The notes under the pieces are model-generated. The model saw only the letters and a program-made list of their open reading frames with translations, was not told the origin of the DNA and made no database searches. A stretch of 64,000 nucleotides of DNA from Actinostola sp. cb2023. Lineage: Eukaryota > Cnidaria > Anthozoa > Actiniaria > Actinostolidae. Shown here one piece after another: positions 1 to 11,845 of the stretch (its first letter is position 1; each line of letters starts with the position of its first letter). The DNA is taken from positions 142,001 through 206,000 of the forward strand of contig JAUJYZ010001186.1 of assembly GCA_033675265.1 (NCBI GenBank), given 5' to 3'. A program made the translations under genes and the position numbers.

Positions 1-290
1 AACTGTGATTGTGCAGCGGCTCTTCTTCTTTTGTACGCATCGTTACCCGATGGTGTGTGTGTATGGCATTGACCCCAGGCCAATGACTAAATCAAATGAT
101 TGGTTTATTTGCTGAACTAAAGCCCGCTAGAAAACACGATCGTACTCTTTAGCTCCTCGCGTTGGCGGTGATTTTGGCCCAGGTTAGACCTTCGCGTGGC
201 TCGGATGACCACGTAAAAATGGCGGTCCCGTCTCTCCACACTTCACATTGCAACGGAGGGACGTAAACGAACCCACACCACTGTTCGACT

Positions 291-538
291 AAGAGTAGGG
301 CAGGAAGTTCCCGGTGTGTGTGGCCTGACCTACCATAGAGGGCCACAGGGTTATCGGCGTAAGCTGTCACGTGTCACCCTCTTTAAATAAAGTCATTTAT
401 TATTATTAGTAGTAGTAGTATACTTACTAAGAGTAGGGCACGAAGTTCCCGGTGTGTGTGGCCTGGCCTACCATAGAGGGCCACAGGGTTATCGGCGTAA
501 GCTGTCACGTGTCACCCTCTTGAAATAAAGTCATTTAT
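291..538. repeat. Two tandem copies of a ~110-bp interspersed-repeat 3' end
   Basis: The segment from the AAGAGTAGGGC motif through the AATAAAGTCATTTATT tail occurs at 291-400 and again at 429-538, offset by 138 bp. Each copy ends in an AATAAA-like signal followed by ATT or ATTG simple repeats, as expected for truncated 3' ends of a non-LTR retrotransposon. No reverse transcriptase is visible. The 73-codon reading frame on the minus strand across the first copy is not a recognised gene. Confidence 0.55.
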
Positions 539-568
539 TGATTGATTGATTTATTAGTCTATAAATAG

Positions 569-704
569 TGATTCCAATAAACCTGGGCATTACTAACTCC
601 ACCAATACACACTATTAGACCGGCTCACGCTTTTGTTTTCTTTTGTTCCTTTGCATCTAATAAACACAGACAATTAGTAGTAGTCTCCAGGTTTACTGAA
701 TCAC
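569..704. repeat. Small inverted-repeat element
   Basis: GTGATTCCAATAAACCTGG at 569-587 faces an inverted near copy at 687-704. A single arm of the same family recurs near 39588. This is probably a short MITE-like foldback without coding capacity. Confidence 0.4.
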
Positions 705-990
705 GCTAGTGTGGATCACGTACAATAAGAGAATAATGCCTGGGTGTTACGTCAGAGCGTGATTCCTTTACAGGATGCCGGTAAGCCCTTGCAAGCATAT
801 AGCCACCACGATAAGCCAAACATCACAAAAGTGTTGAGTTTCCAATAACCTCTTGTGAAATAAGAATCACGATACGATTTAAAATTTTCATTTATTTTTA
901 AAAAAATTTCATTTAATTTCAATAAAAGGCCAACCGACGACAAATCGAAGTGACAGTGTAGTGATCGACAAAACGACAACAACAACAATT

Positions 991-1160
991 AAGGCCCGGA
1001 CACACGGTGCAACTTTTCTTGCAACGTTGCGCGCAACAGTTTCAGAAGTAGGATCGAGTTCTACTTCTGCAACCGTTGCGCGCAACGTTGCATCCTGTGA
1101 CACCCCAAAAAACCTTGCGCGCAACGTTGCAAGAAAAGTTGCATCGTTTGTCTAGGCCTT
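991..1160. mobile_element. Palindromic MITE (AAGGCC termini)
   Basis: AAGGCC at the left end matches GGCCTT at the right end. The arms contain inverted copies of GCAACGTTGCGCGCAAC and of AAGTTGCA-type sequence. About 170 bp, no coding capacity, and long imperfect arms typical of a non-autonomous DNA transposon. The two overlapping short reading frames here only reflect the palindrome. Confidence 0.6.
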
Positions 1161-1745
1161 AACTCTATTTAGTCGGGCTTCCACATGTTTGAAACGTGCT
1201 GTTAGTATTGAGTTTAACTTGGCGTGCCTCAAATACACGAACTGTTGTTCGTAGTGAAAACTAAATACATCACATGTGTTCATCAACTATTGAACTTTAG
1301 CTATTGGCTATATTTACACTTCTCTGATATATCGGTCATCCGCGGCCAAAATAGAAGAGACATTCTACTTGATACATGAATCAAAAGTCAATCTAATAGT
1401 TACACATGCATGTTCTACTGAGTCACGCAACGAGTGACGAAACACTGTTTTAGACGCGCGGGGATATCCATATTTAGTTCGGGTTATCTGATCTGTTCAA
1501 GATTTTAGCACTATTTCACTGAAATAATTCCCTATTGTATGTAATCCTTTGGCTAAAATCTAAGGATTTATAGTTTTGGTACTCATTGATCTGAATCATC
1601 GATTTTACTAGCACTCGAACCTTGTCGTTCATACCTATTCTGTCAGAGCTGGTGTTGTCGACTGTGGAAAATTTGTTTTACAGTAAATTGTGCAGTAATA
1701 GAATAAAACTGCTAGGTTAATTAAACCTATCAAAATAGCTTTATT
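1156..1745. other. Non-coding host DNA, nothing recognised
   Basis: AT-rich sequence without a convincing reading frame, RNA gene or repeat that I can identify. Confidence 0.5.
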
Positions 1746-1748
1746 AAG

Positions 1749-1780
1749 AAGCCCGAGTTCACGCTAATAGAGCGTCTAGT
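1749..1780 (+). repeat. Helitron-like 3' terminus
   Basis: GCCCGAGT is followed by a short hairpin (ACGCT, loop, AGCGT) and then CTAGT. Similar termini occur at 8982-9010, 25712-25741 and 40336-40362. A hairpin followed by CTRRT is the hallmark of Helitron 3' ends, but no Rep/helicase gene is in the window. Confidence 0.4.
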
Positions 1781-2117
1781 CTTCATACAGTAACCCTGCA
1801 GACAGCAAGCATAAGCGCAACCACAAACGGAAGCACAAGATGCTAGTGTCAAGGCAAAGCCTCCTCAGTCTCCCCGTCTCCGCGGTCCCTGGAGTGATTT
1901 CTACTGCATCCAGTGCAAGCGTCAGAAATAGCACGCTCGTTAACCAAATCAATATCCGGCAAAATAATAATAATAATAACTAAATTTATATAGCGCCATA
2001 TCTAAAACCCTCAAACAGATCGTAAAGGCGTTTTGAAGAGAACTATTCTACAAAAATGTCCAGAAGCATGTCTTTTGGCTTCTTACTTGAACTGAAACTC
2101 CCACGACCTTAGTTCAC

Positions 2118-2250
2118 GGACTGGACAAAGGGAGTCCGGGACTATGGACTAAACTGTTGATGGAACTCTGTCTGCAACCTCAGTTCAGGGACTGGACAAA
2201 GGGAGTCCGGGACTATGGACTAAACTGTTGATCGAACTCCGTCTGATAGC
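2118..2250. repeat. Direct duplication of ~71 bp
   Basis: GGACTGGACAAAGGGAGTCC and its continuation into ACTAAACTGTTGAT occurs twice, offset by about 71 bp. Function unknown. The flanks from 1785 to 2825 hold nothing else that I recognise. Confidence 0.6.
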
Positions 2251-2839
2251 TGGTGTAAAATTCAGTTTGATCCAGCTTTGGAAAGACCGTCGTAACAAGC
2301 GATTTAAAAACTTCTGCTGCGCCTCGAGCTACTCTTATGCTTAACTGCCCGCGTGCATCCATAAGTGTTAACTCGATGACACGCATGCTAAGCATTGACC
2401 ATTCATTAATTATAGTGGGCATAGAAAGGTCAAAACCCGCTAACTGCAGATAGATCGATCGTGTCTGCTCCTCTCTAGCCTACCATTTATCCAAATGCTC
2501 TCAGTCTGGACACCAAATGTTCTCCAAAAGTTATTATTATCATTATTCTGATCGATTTCTCATGCTGATATTCACTTCTTTATTCAGTTGTTGATGAGGT
2601 TTTTTTATTGATCTATTTTTTTGGTTTATTTGTTGATCTTGACACGGATTTCAAACGTTGGCGAGTTTGCAGCGATATCGGATACGAGTTGATTTTGAGG
2701 TTGTTTTACTGTTTAAAAAAACCTAATTTGAATGTTGATGTTGATCGGTTCATGTAATGTCGACAAAAAACAATTGGTGATGTTGACAATGATGTTTTGC
2801 ATCATTTATTTTAGAGTACCGTTAGGGGGGCCAGGACCA

Positions 2840-3253
2840 GACTCAGGACTGGATCAGACTCAGGACTGGACCAGGTGTGGACCAAACTCAGGACTGGACC
2901 AGGACTGGACCAGGACTGGATCCGACTCAGGACTGGACCAGGGCTGGACCAGACTCAGGGCTGGACCAGACTCAGGACTGGACCAGACTCAGGACTGGAC
3001 CAGACTCAGGACTGGACCAGACTCAGGACTGGACCAGACTCAGGACTGGACCAGACTCAGGACTGGACCAGACTCAGGACTGGACCAGACTCAGGACTGG
3101 ACCAGGACTGGACTAGACTCAGGACTGGATCAGGACTGGACCAGACTCAGGACTGGACCAGACTCAGGACTGGACCAGACTCAGGACTGGACCAGGACTG
3201 GACTAGACTCAGGACTGGACCAGGACTGGACCAGACTCAGGACTGGACCAGGA
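2840..3253 (+). repeat. 17-bp minisatellite (GACTCAGGACTGGACCA)
   Basis: About 24 copies of a 17-bp unit with short-unit variants (GGACTGGACCA). The unit length is not a multiple of three and has no stop codon in the sense frames, so long overlapping frames rich in T, G, P, D, S, L, Q and W appear. They are artefacts of the repeat, not genes. Confidence 0.9.
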
Positions 3254-3627
3254 TCAATCAAAGGCACTCGTTGGCCAACTCGTGCATTACCTCATCAAGG
3301 GCGGCCGTGGCCGTGTCGGAAAACCTCGAAAAATACCAAACCGTGAAAAATTTCCCACCCTAAAAATACCTCATGGTCCAAACATCATATAACAATAATG
3401 CCATCGCTTCCTCCCTATGGCGTTTCTCAATCTCTGCCAAAATTCGATCTTTGTATTTGACATTGTACTTTTAGTATTCAATTGGAGATTCAAGAGTTTC
3501 ATTTTGTTCACTCTTTTTTACAATTCAATTCAACATTGTCTTTTTTCCAATTCAAGTTTGTAGCTTATTGTAATGTACAGTTCAACATATTAAAGCTAAT
3601 TGTAGCCTCTAGTTTTATCCGAGGATA

Positions 3628-3715
3628 TTGGGTTACCTGTGGATATTTGGATACTCCACCACAGGTAACCCAATATCCACAGGTAACCCAATATCCACAG
3701 GTAACCCAAACGCCG
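3628..3715. repeat. Short tandem/inverted repeat of GGTTACCTGTGGATATT
   Basis: One copy in forward orientation (GGGTTACCTGTGGATATTTGG) is followed by three inverted copies (CACAGGTAACCCAATATC). It could fold into a hairpin. Not coding. Confidence 0.6.
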
Positions 3716-3811
3716 TAAGAAGAGACTACAAGTGTTCGATATCAAACCGCAACCCAGTCAAACGCTGTCAACGTGAGCTCAGTGAACCATCAAAGTGTCG
3801 CCCTAGGGACA

Positions 3812-3835
3812 GGGGGGGGGGGGGGGGGGGGGGGG
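3812..3835. repeat. Poly-G tract (24 nt)
   Basis: An uninterrupted run of 24 G. Its exact length is unlikely to be reliable in any assembly. Confidence 0.9.
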
Positions 3836-4152
3836 CTGACGAGGTCATACTACTCTACCCCGGACAGTCGTTTGTTTTTGCAGTCAGTACCTGGATATAT
3901 GTTCAAGACGCTATTCCAAATGTTCAAGACGGAACGCGCTTGTTCCAAGATTCATACTCTAAACAATATATAATACCATTAACTGAAAATGGATTTCGCT
4001 TGACGTCCGTAAACGTACACGAGCCGATTTCAAATCCTAAAAAAAGTACGAGGCGATGGGGATCACCCCGCCCTACCAGTCGATTATAGGAACCGAAGAA
4101 CCGTAACATTTTCTAGGAAGGATCGCAAATGAAGACCCGATTCTATGACGTT

Positions 4153-4645
<493 letters not shown>

Positions 4646-4865
4646 GACCAAAAATCTATAAGTATGTATGTGTATGACACGGTAAATGAGATCATGTGAA
4701 GAAGTCGTTACGCGTGAAATCAGACACCGTCAGGCTTTGTCACCTCTCTAGCATTGCGGCATTGTGTTAGCCAGTGTGTGGGTATATAGTGTCGTCTTTG
4801 CCTTCAGTTTTGGACGTGAGCTGCATTGTCAATTCGCCGGGGAATGGTTGTGTAGTGTCTCTACA

Positions 4866-4941
4866 ATGAACACTACGATAGCCCCGAGCAGAATTCTCTT
4901 GCTGGTGCTTGCAGTATGTCTCGCTGGGAAGGCGTTGGGGC
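4866..4941 (+). CDS. Probable first coding exon of a secreted protein (signal peptide)
   Basis: ATG at 4866 opens about 25 codons with a short polar N-terminus, then a hydrophobic core (ILLLVLAVCLAG) and a small-residue cleavage region (KALG). The frame runs straight into a consensus splice donor GTAAGT at 4942. This is how a first exon encoding only a signal peptide looks. I see no matching second exon downstream; the next 4.4 kb is repeats and then the Polinton, so the rest of the gene may be interrupted, very short or absent. A longer upstream start at 4764 in the same frame is possible but would bury the hydrophobic segment. The product cannot be named. Confidence 0.5.
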
Positions 4942-4949
4942 GTAAGTAG

Positions 4950-5965
4950 TCTATAATATTGACATGTCACAATAAGAACTTTCAGCATTTTAACTTCATA
5001 TGATTTCCTCAGTCTTCCAATCTAATTGTGCTTTATAAAATAGCGATATGATTGATTCACATTAGGAGAACGTTATGTAGGTAGTAGAGTATTAATAGCG
5101 CCCGGGTCTACTTTATCTAACCTTTAGAACATTTCAACTTTCAAGCCCGGCTTGATTTTTCAAAAGGATTTTCAAAATGTGCAGTTTATTCGAGATCTGC
5201 AACCAAGCAATACAGTCGAACGACCATCGCACGCCGCCCTCGTGCCGCTAACAATGACTTTTTGTAACCGTTGTCTGGAACCAAGACCTCGAAATATTGT
5301 CTAAACATTCATCGCCGCCAATAATATCGAGTAAAGAACTGTTAGTGGCCCACTAGGAGCGCTGACGGTGGTGTCAGAGCCGTGCAAGGTTATGAATGAG
5401 TCTTTGATAGTCTGGTGCAGCCGCGCGTGAATTATCGAGAACTCAAGGGGTATTCCATAACTCATCAACGACCAAAACACTTGGTCCTATTATCGCTTGA
5501 CAACTGGTCAATAAAACTAGTAACTATGCTTGTAAAGTATGAAATCCTTTGACTTGCATGTATGTAATAGTTCGTGTTCAGTACTCAAGTATGCATTGCA
5601 TGATATATTTTTAGGGGTCGATCCCCTGCTGTTCAAGACTGATTACCACGAAGTCATATCAATCCAAATCAATTGAACTGCAATCAGAAAAGTCATCGTT
5701 TTGTTGTCAATCTGTATTTATTTACATCAAATCACCTCTAAACTTGTTTGGCCATTTTGAAGCGGCTAATAATGTATCCAGTCGTTGTAATCATTCTAGA
5801 AGTTTAACCGGAAGTCGCGTCAGCAGAGGTCACCGTCGAGACGACAACGTGCCTTCTGCTAATGCGGTGCAAGATTACTTCCTTACCCTCCCCTTCTTTC
5901 GAATGCAAGAAAACCCCTACCCCCTGCCCCTGAGGACTTATATTTCTATGTTTATATCTGTGTTG
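4950..5965. other. Non-coding host DNA, nothing recognised
   Basis: If the upstream signal-peptide exon is real, this would be intron. A 74-codon frame at 5744-5968 has no recognisable domain and no splice context that I trust. Confidence 0.5.
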
Positions 5966-5967
5966 TA

Positions 5968-6163
5968 ATAGACCTCTTTAGCTTGTATGCAAATTGCCCA
6001 TTTCAAACCATGTGATGTAAACATGATATTCTCTGGAGAATTGTTCCTTTATATTTCTGAAATTTATTCGTTCATATTGAAAGGACTAATTCTCCAGAGA
6101 ACGCCATGTTTACATCACATGATCTGAAATGGGCAATTTACATACGAAGCTAAAGAGGTCTAT
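5968..6163. mobile_element. MITE with ~85-bp inverted arms
   Basis: AATAGACCTCTTTAGCTTG at the left is mirrored at the right by GCTAAAGAGGTCTATT. The arms also share the GGGCAATTT, CATGTGATGTAAACATG and TTCTCTGGAGAAT segments in inverted order. No coding capacity. Confidence 0.75.
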
Positions 6164-6221
6164 TGCGCGAGCCTGAGAAAGCAACCATGATCTAGGGACG
6201 GCTGTTGTCTCAGGCTATACT

Positions 6222-6380
6222 CCGAATCGAAATATGGCGACCAATTTGAATAACCATTGTTCTTTGACTGACCAACCTCGTGTTCACGTGGAAACACAAA
6301 AGCGTTTTCACATGAATGAGAGGTTGGTCAGTCCAGAACAATTGATAGTTATTCAAATTGGTCGCCATATTTCGATTCGG
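6222..6380. mobile_element. MITE with CCGAATCGAAATATGGCG termini
   Basis: Terminal inverted repeats of about 40 bp (CCGAATCGAAATATGGCG; ends CGCCATATTTCGATTCGG). Related elements with GAATGCAATAATGGC termini lie at 43868-44004 and 50466-50850. The inner part of the 43.9-kb copy shares the GTGTTCA(C/T)GTGGAAACACAAAA segment with this one, so they form a family. Confidence 0.7.
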
Positions 6381-6439
6381 TGTTATTGCACTGATTTCTG
6401 TTTTGAGGTTGCTATTTACTAATTTATATGATTCAAAAA

Positions 6440-8630
6440 TAATAGATATTTTTTTTACCTATCATTAATAATTCATTTGTAAATCTGATACAATCGGACT
6501 AATTGACACGTGACCAAAGCACGGATTTGATTGGAGGATTATTTGTGAGGGTATAATAGCCCTTATTATATAGCACAGATACTACGCGCGCTCTTATTGG
6601 TCAATTAGCGGGCCGTAACTTCCTGTACGGCCCGCTGAAAACAGAAAAGTAAGGAAAAGCTATATAATAAATATCTTATTAAGACTTATTAACCTCGCAT
6701 GCTCGGTCCGTACGGGAAGTTTTCCCACTTTTTACGATCGAAGGCCGTGCGAAAAAACTCGGTTCATAAGTTCCCGTACGGTCCGTACGGACCTCGCGCT
6801 CGGTTAATAAGAGGTACATACAAATCGGTCTCATGTCTAAAATAAATGATAGAAATAGGAAGATATGATCAAACAATTTTAATTTTAATTTTAGTCTATT
6901 TTTAAACGAGGGCGGACAACACTACTAGACAGGGGTCAATTCAATAAAACTTGTAGTTTAAATAGTGTAGGTTCTTGGCAGCTAAAACAATAGACACACT
7001 TGTAAATTACAGTTGTAAAAGTTTAACTGAATTGACCCCAGGCTTCACAAGAGATTGTGTTTCAAAACGACGTGATGAGAATGACAATATCAATAACAAT
7101 TGATAATCCAAGAAAATCCGAGTGAGTATCAATTGCCTATCAATTACTGATATCCAATTATTATCAATGATATCAATTGTATCAATTTCTATCAATGGGC
7201 AACGTCGGAAACATTAGCGTTTCAATTTTGTTGGAATAACGCGGCGTCTACATTGTTGAACAAACGTATATTAAGGATACGGTTCACCTTGAGTGGAAAA
7301 GGTTGACGATTTTTTGTTTTTGTCACTAACGGATGGATTTCATATCGAAATTTCATTTTTTAGTGTTTTCTGGTTGAAAATGTTTTTTATTTACGAGATA
7401 TTCGCAAGAAACACGGATTTCTGATTTCTAAACACAACGCCTTTGGTGTCATAATCCCATTAGGACCGGGAGTCCTGTAATGCTTCTTTCGGTACCTTCT
7501 CTTGATCCTGTCCCTATTTGATGGTTTTCGCTTTTTTTGATTTCGGAATATTATTACTCGGGCCCTTCCGAAGGAAGCCCGAGTTATAAAATGGGCTTTC
7601 TTGTTTTTTTTATTTTTATTTTTCTCATGGTCACGGAATGAAGAAAAAATGCGAAGAATGAAGAAAGAATGCGATGTATTTGATCGTATCGAGTTTCAAG
7701 ATTTCTCAGCATAGATCTTCAAGCTATTAAAGGTCAGGATTCTAGTTGATCGTTCGACGATGAAGCTAAGGCGCGTTTGTTTTTGTTATAAATGAAACGA
7801 CATCTTTCAGAGTGGGCCCACACGAATCGGCGTATGCTTTTGTCTGTGAAATGAGCGTGTCTAAAGCCCGTGTTTTATCGGCTGTTGTACGACGCCGTTC
7901 CACACACTCGAACTCATCAAAAAATGAATTGAAAAGCAAATGAAATGAACTCAAAAAGTATCATGACCTCGCTATGTTGTCATGTTTGTTGCTAATTGTA
8001 ATAGTACGTGTACAGCTATGTCCATTAAACTCACGACCAGCGATGTAACTACATCTATTGACAAAAAGCTATATGTACAGAAGTCATGCTAACAGTCGAG
8101 CCAGTCGAGCTATTTTCAGTAACTCATGATGGATGTTTATTTCATTCCACGTTTGCAAAGGTTTTTTTATAGGCCATGCCGTTAAAAACCCGTTAGCAGC
8201 TTCGTCGAGCTTCGCCAGATCATAGTCTGAATCGTCTGGATGTTATATTATTATGTCTCTGAAGCTAGAGAGCGAGGGTTTGATTTTCCAGTAGATTTTG
8301 TTTTGTTAGCTAATCTCGCTTTGCTTGCTGCCTGACTGTCGTCACGCGCCGTGAAAAACCGTTTAAAAAGTATTCGACAGTAAAACGAAACACATTTCTC
8401 AGATATATAATGATGGATGTTTATTTGATTCGACGTTTGAAAAATTCAGAAGGAAAAGAAATCGTATAAATCGTACTTCAAAGGTCAATGTACGAAATTT
8501 GGGATCATGCCAAAGTAGTTTTAATAGCCTATTTATACACTTGTTCTATGCTCAAATGGGCCAAATAGTCAGTGAACGGCAAAAATACAATCGAAATCAA
8601 AACGTCATTAGATTTTAGGGATCTGTTACA
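6440..8630. other. Repeat-rich non-coding DNA
   Basis: Contains inverted CCGTACGG-type segments at 6620-6790, a GCCCGAGT hairpin at 7556-7590 and a 30-bp segment (GATGGATGTTTATTT) repeated at 8127 and 8410. No gene is recognised. Confidence 0.45.
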
Positions 8631-8631
8631 G

Positions 8632-9010
8632 AAGAAGACGCTCAATGAGCGTATAGTCGGGTATTTAATATGACAATGACAGTTGCGTGACGAGAGAGAC
8701 TATTTATGTCGATGAGCATCGATAAAGATCTCCGACTCTTCGAGGTATACGTTTATGGTACGTATTTAAACGTACTTGAGGTCACTTGAGGTTGCATATT
8801 CATGGCGCCACAAACGGGTCGAATGGTTTCCGAACGCCTATCGAACTAAATCCGAAAGTATGATTCGCTCTCACAACATATTCAATAACACATAGTACAA
8901 TTCGGTCATTTTTCTCTATGCTCACCCATACATAGTCTCCCTCGTCACGCAAATGCAACTGTCTTTGTCCTTGTCATAAAGCCCGAGTATACGCTCATTG
9001 AGCGTCTTGT
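8632..9010. mobile_element. Non-autonomous element with inverted ends and ACGCTCAATGAGCGT hairpins
   Basis: The left end (hairpin 8638-8652, then TCGGG, GACAATGACAGTTG and CGTGACGAG) is repeated in inverted order at the right end (CTCGTCACGC, CAACTGTC, GCCCGAGT, hairpin 8991-9005, CTTGT). The right end matches the Helitron-like termini elsewhere in the window. The symmetry could mean two head-to-head Helitron 3' ends or a TIR element. Confidence 0.5.
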
Positions 9011-9379
9011 TATTTTACGATCGTAGCAGGCAGCCTCGCGAACACTTTGAAGTTTGAGCGCAAACGAGAGCAATAAGTAATACGACCTTACTATTTCCTG
9101 CGTCCTCAATGTAAACAATGTGGTGAAGGATGAACGTGATTCGGCTGCAGGTATACGTAGGGGTGATCGTCGTCATTGTCTGGTTGAAATCGGCGATTTG
9201 GTAGTTTTAGGGGTTGGTCAAGCGAAATCCAATTTTTTTTAAAGATTGTTAAGAGCAAGTATTTACTAGGGCCACAGGCAAACCACAGTGATAAAGTGAC
9301 ATTTGCACTACAAAATACCGAATAAAACGTGTTTTAATACATTTTAGCCCGAGTAAATGCACCATTGTTCCCCACCCTC

Positions 9380-9530
9380 AGTAGGGGGGAAAGGACAGTT
9401 CCAACGCACCCCAATACGCGGGGATTCCTGGCGTATTACGGAAGTCCCTGGATTCCTGGCGTATTGCGGGGCTCCCTCGAAGGGGCGCTGGGAATCTGTA
9501 TTTGAGAAGATAAATCCTATAGGTATATGG
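9380..9530 (+). repeat. Polinton left terminal inverted repeat
   Basis: Starts AGTAGGGGGGAAAGG. The outer part and the inner part (TATTTGAGAAGATAAAT, then GGTATATGGG) match the reverse complement of 25300-25462. The middle contains a local duplication of ATTCCTGGCGTATT. The inner end overlaps the start codon of the zinc-finger gene at 9527. Confidence 0.8.
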
Positions 9531-9766
9531 GGACGCTTACGATGCAAGAGCTGTCTGATTGGCTGACGGCGGGAGGCGAAAAAAAGAAAGGCTTTCCGTG
9601 CTCCATTTGTCAAAGGGTTTTTAAATCAAAGGGAGGGTTAAGCCTGCATATTAGCAAGAGACAAACGCCGTGCGACCGGGAATACAAATGTTTTCATTGT
9701 GATTTCAAAACATTCGACTGCAATAAAATATTTTGGCATTCAAGGAACGAGGCCTGCGTCGTGTGA
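9527..9766 (+). CDS. Small C2H2-type zinc-finger protein at the left TIR
   Basis: Encodes 79 residues. A C2H2 finger (CSICQRVFKSKGGLSLHISK) is followed by a second cysteine/histidine cluster (CFHCDFKTFDC, then H). The start is embedded in GGTATATGG at the inner edge of the left terminal repeat, the same context as the polymerase start at the other end. The protein could bind DNA or RNA; its role is unknown. Similar fingers occur in the 15402 protein of this element. It is a short virus-type zinc-finger protein and not a fragment of a host transcription factor as far as I can tell. Its stop lies 5 bp before the end of the convergent 9771-11201 gene. Confidence 0.7.
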   Translation: MGTLTMQELSDWLTAGGEKKKGFPCSICQRVFKSKGGLSLHISKRQTPCDREYKCFHCDFKTFDCNKIFWHSRNEACVV

Positions 9767-9770
9767 AATT

Positions 9771-11201
9771 CTATCGGAACAGCATCCACGCAACTCCGGC
9801 GGCCACGATTGTTGTCGTTGCTAGATTGTTTTCATGGGCTGGTGCCGGCGTTGAGGTGTATTTTTTTTTTGGGTGGCGGCGGCGGCGGTGAATAGTTTAG
9901 TGTTGTTGGAGTTGTTGGAGGTTGATGGACCACTTTTGAAACCCATTGAGTCTGAGAGCCGGTTGATTTTGTTTCAGCATTAATGTCATTCACACCGAAC
10001 TTCATATTCGCAGTTGCTTTTAATAATTTATTGTTATATCCAACGATTGAATTTGTGTTTATTACAAGATTTGATGGTAACAACCAGCAACCGGGTGAAA
10101 TGGCTAAATCAAGCCTCACTTTTGCCTCTTGAATCGCTAGTTGATATCTTTGGATGCCTTTAGAAATATCTCTCTCGATAATAGAACTTTCAAATAATTG
10201 TAAAAACACTTGTTGAGTTTCTATAGCAGCTCCCGAAGCACCTAAAATACTACTTCGAGTATTAACCTGGCAGCCAAGTATTGTATATACATATGTTTCA
10301 ATACTTTTATTTAATCTAGCAACTCCAGCTTTTGTTAACCCCTTTGATTTTTCTGGAACAAACCAATTATATTGGCTCCTATTCTGATGTGTTGATGTAT
10401 AGTATGCTGTAAGGGAGTCTTTATAAGGGCTTGTATAATGGAAGCTGAACTTATCGGCATCGGTTGATTCGCCTTTAAAACGGAAATCGGGATTGGAGGG
10501 ATTAACACCAAATTCATTACAAAGCCTATTCAAAGCATTATGGTTGTATCGGGTGCCATTCCAAACAAAGGTGTTTTCCCATGGTAGTGGTACTTCTAGT
10601 TGACTTAGAATCGATCGAATTGTGTAAAGAACATGGAATCTTAAAATACATCCAATTTGGGTATCAGGCTTGATCATATCATAGGAAACCCCACAGCCAG
10701 ACGTTGCACACCATACAGCAAAGTTAAGTTAAGTTGTTGACTCCAAAATCTCATATTAGGCTCTTCAAGCCAGTCGCTATACTCAGATATATTAGAAATT
10801 GACGGTGGGGTGAGTTGAAAAATATTATTGGGGCGGCTATCAAAGCTTTTACCAGATGTAATAAATATTTTCAATGTTGATAATAAGATTTCGATATTAG
10901 ATGCGGCATCATCCAATCCTACTCCAGGGATTGGATATTTTTTATTTGTTAACATGTACTCTTTTGGGAAATTGGGGTGAACTGCATCATGAATTCGTTT
11001 GCCCAAGGCCTTCGTCAAGGCGTGTTCCACAAGACCGTCATAGTGATGGACAGGGCCGCCAATCTCTTTTTTGAAAACATCGTAGGCCACTCCGCCCCAA
11101 TCGAAATTAATACCGCCTCTGTAGGCGTGAAACCCTATAGAGTGGGGGTAATATTTTTTTAAGTCAATATCTTCTTGCGTTACCATGTATAATATTATCA
11201 T
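9771..11201 (-). CDS. Large conserved Polinton protein of unknown function (two frame breaks)
   Basis: Starts at 11201 in a TAATATTATACATGG context. The first open segment (11201-10674) and the second (10677-9832) overlap by 4 bp, but an alternative frame across 10680-10735 stays open and joins them better, so I read one gene broken near a repeated AAGTT stretch at 10720-10735. A second break lies in the run of ten T at 9861-9870; past it, another frame continues through a hydrophobic stretch to a stop at 9771, giving a putative C-terminal membrane anchor. The protein ends in a Pro/Thr-rich linker before that anchor. It resembles a protein I associate with cnidarian Polintons, but I know no experimentally defined function. 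A structural or virion role is an inference from its place in the capsid-gene half. Confidence 0.6.
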
Positions 11202-11249
11202 ATCTCAGTTTGTAAATATATCCGTAGGGCGTTCTGTCAAAGGATAAAG

Positions 11250-11840
11250 TTATTTCTTTGGACTTATGAGCTGCTCGACAATCTCTCTTTTCAGTTCTTC
11301 TCTCAGCTTCTGAATGTCGGGAGCCTCGGTTTTTAAAATCTCATTATTACGCTTTCTGATGTTGCTTTTCAAGGTTTCGTATTTTTGAAGCTCGGCCATA
11401 ATGTAGCCAAATTCTTTCTCGTCAATGCTGTTGTCGCTCAAGGCCTTTGATACAAGATCGTTTATGCTGTTCTCTTTTGATTTTGCAAGCTGAACCGTAT
11501 TTTCATGTTTTGTTACTTTTTTAGTAAGCTTTCTAGTGAAAACGGTGCAAATAGCAGATATTAAGCCCAATAGGCCGCCCACCGTGGACAAAGGAACGCC
11601 TACTAGGATGCCGGGCCCTGTTAAACTTGTGGCCACGCCAGAGCCGGTTAAAATTACAGACAACGTTCCTGCTGTTACTGCTGTTTTATGAAGTATTCCT
11701 CGCATCTTAGCATATTTTTTCCTAACGTTTTCATAATGTTTTACTTCTGATCTTAGTTGGGTCAAAGCCATGTTTACTTTTTGCAATCGGAAGTTCTCCC
11801 CAGTGGTGGGCACTTCTGGATAAATCGCGTCGTAGTCCAT
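11250..11840 (-). CDS. Membrane protein with coiled coil, conserved in cnidarian Polintons
   Basis: Encodes 196 residues, start in TATAATATATATGG. Residues about 1-55 are polar and helical. Residues about 55-95 form two glycine-rich hydrophobic segments (SLTGPGILVGVPLSTVGGLLG), probably one or two membrane-inserting helices. The rest is a charged coiled coil ending REELKREIVEQL. Glycine-rich hydrophobic pairs flanked by helices recall pore-forming or membrane-fusing proteins, but this is inference. No enzyme motif is present. It lies 5 bp from the penton-like gene in the same orientation, so the two are probably co-expressed. Frame intact. Confidence 0.65.
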   Translation of the reverse strand: MDYDAIYPEVPTTGENFRLQKVNMALTQLRSEVKHYENVRKKYAKMRGILHKTAVTAGTLSVILTGSGVATSLTGPGILVGVPLSTVGGLLGLISAICTVFTRKLTKKVTKHENTVQLAKSKENSINDLVSKALSDNSIDEKEFGYIMAELQKYETLKSNIRKRNNEILKTEAPDIQKLREELKREIVEQLISPKK

Positions 11841-11845
11841 ATATA

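Noticed and set aside
2732..3363. Three overlapping Asp/Trp/Thr-rich frames
   Set aside because: Products of the 17-bp minisatellite; no conserved flank or splice context.
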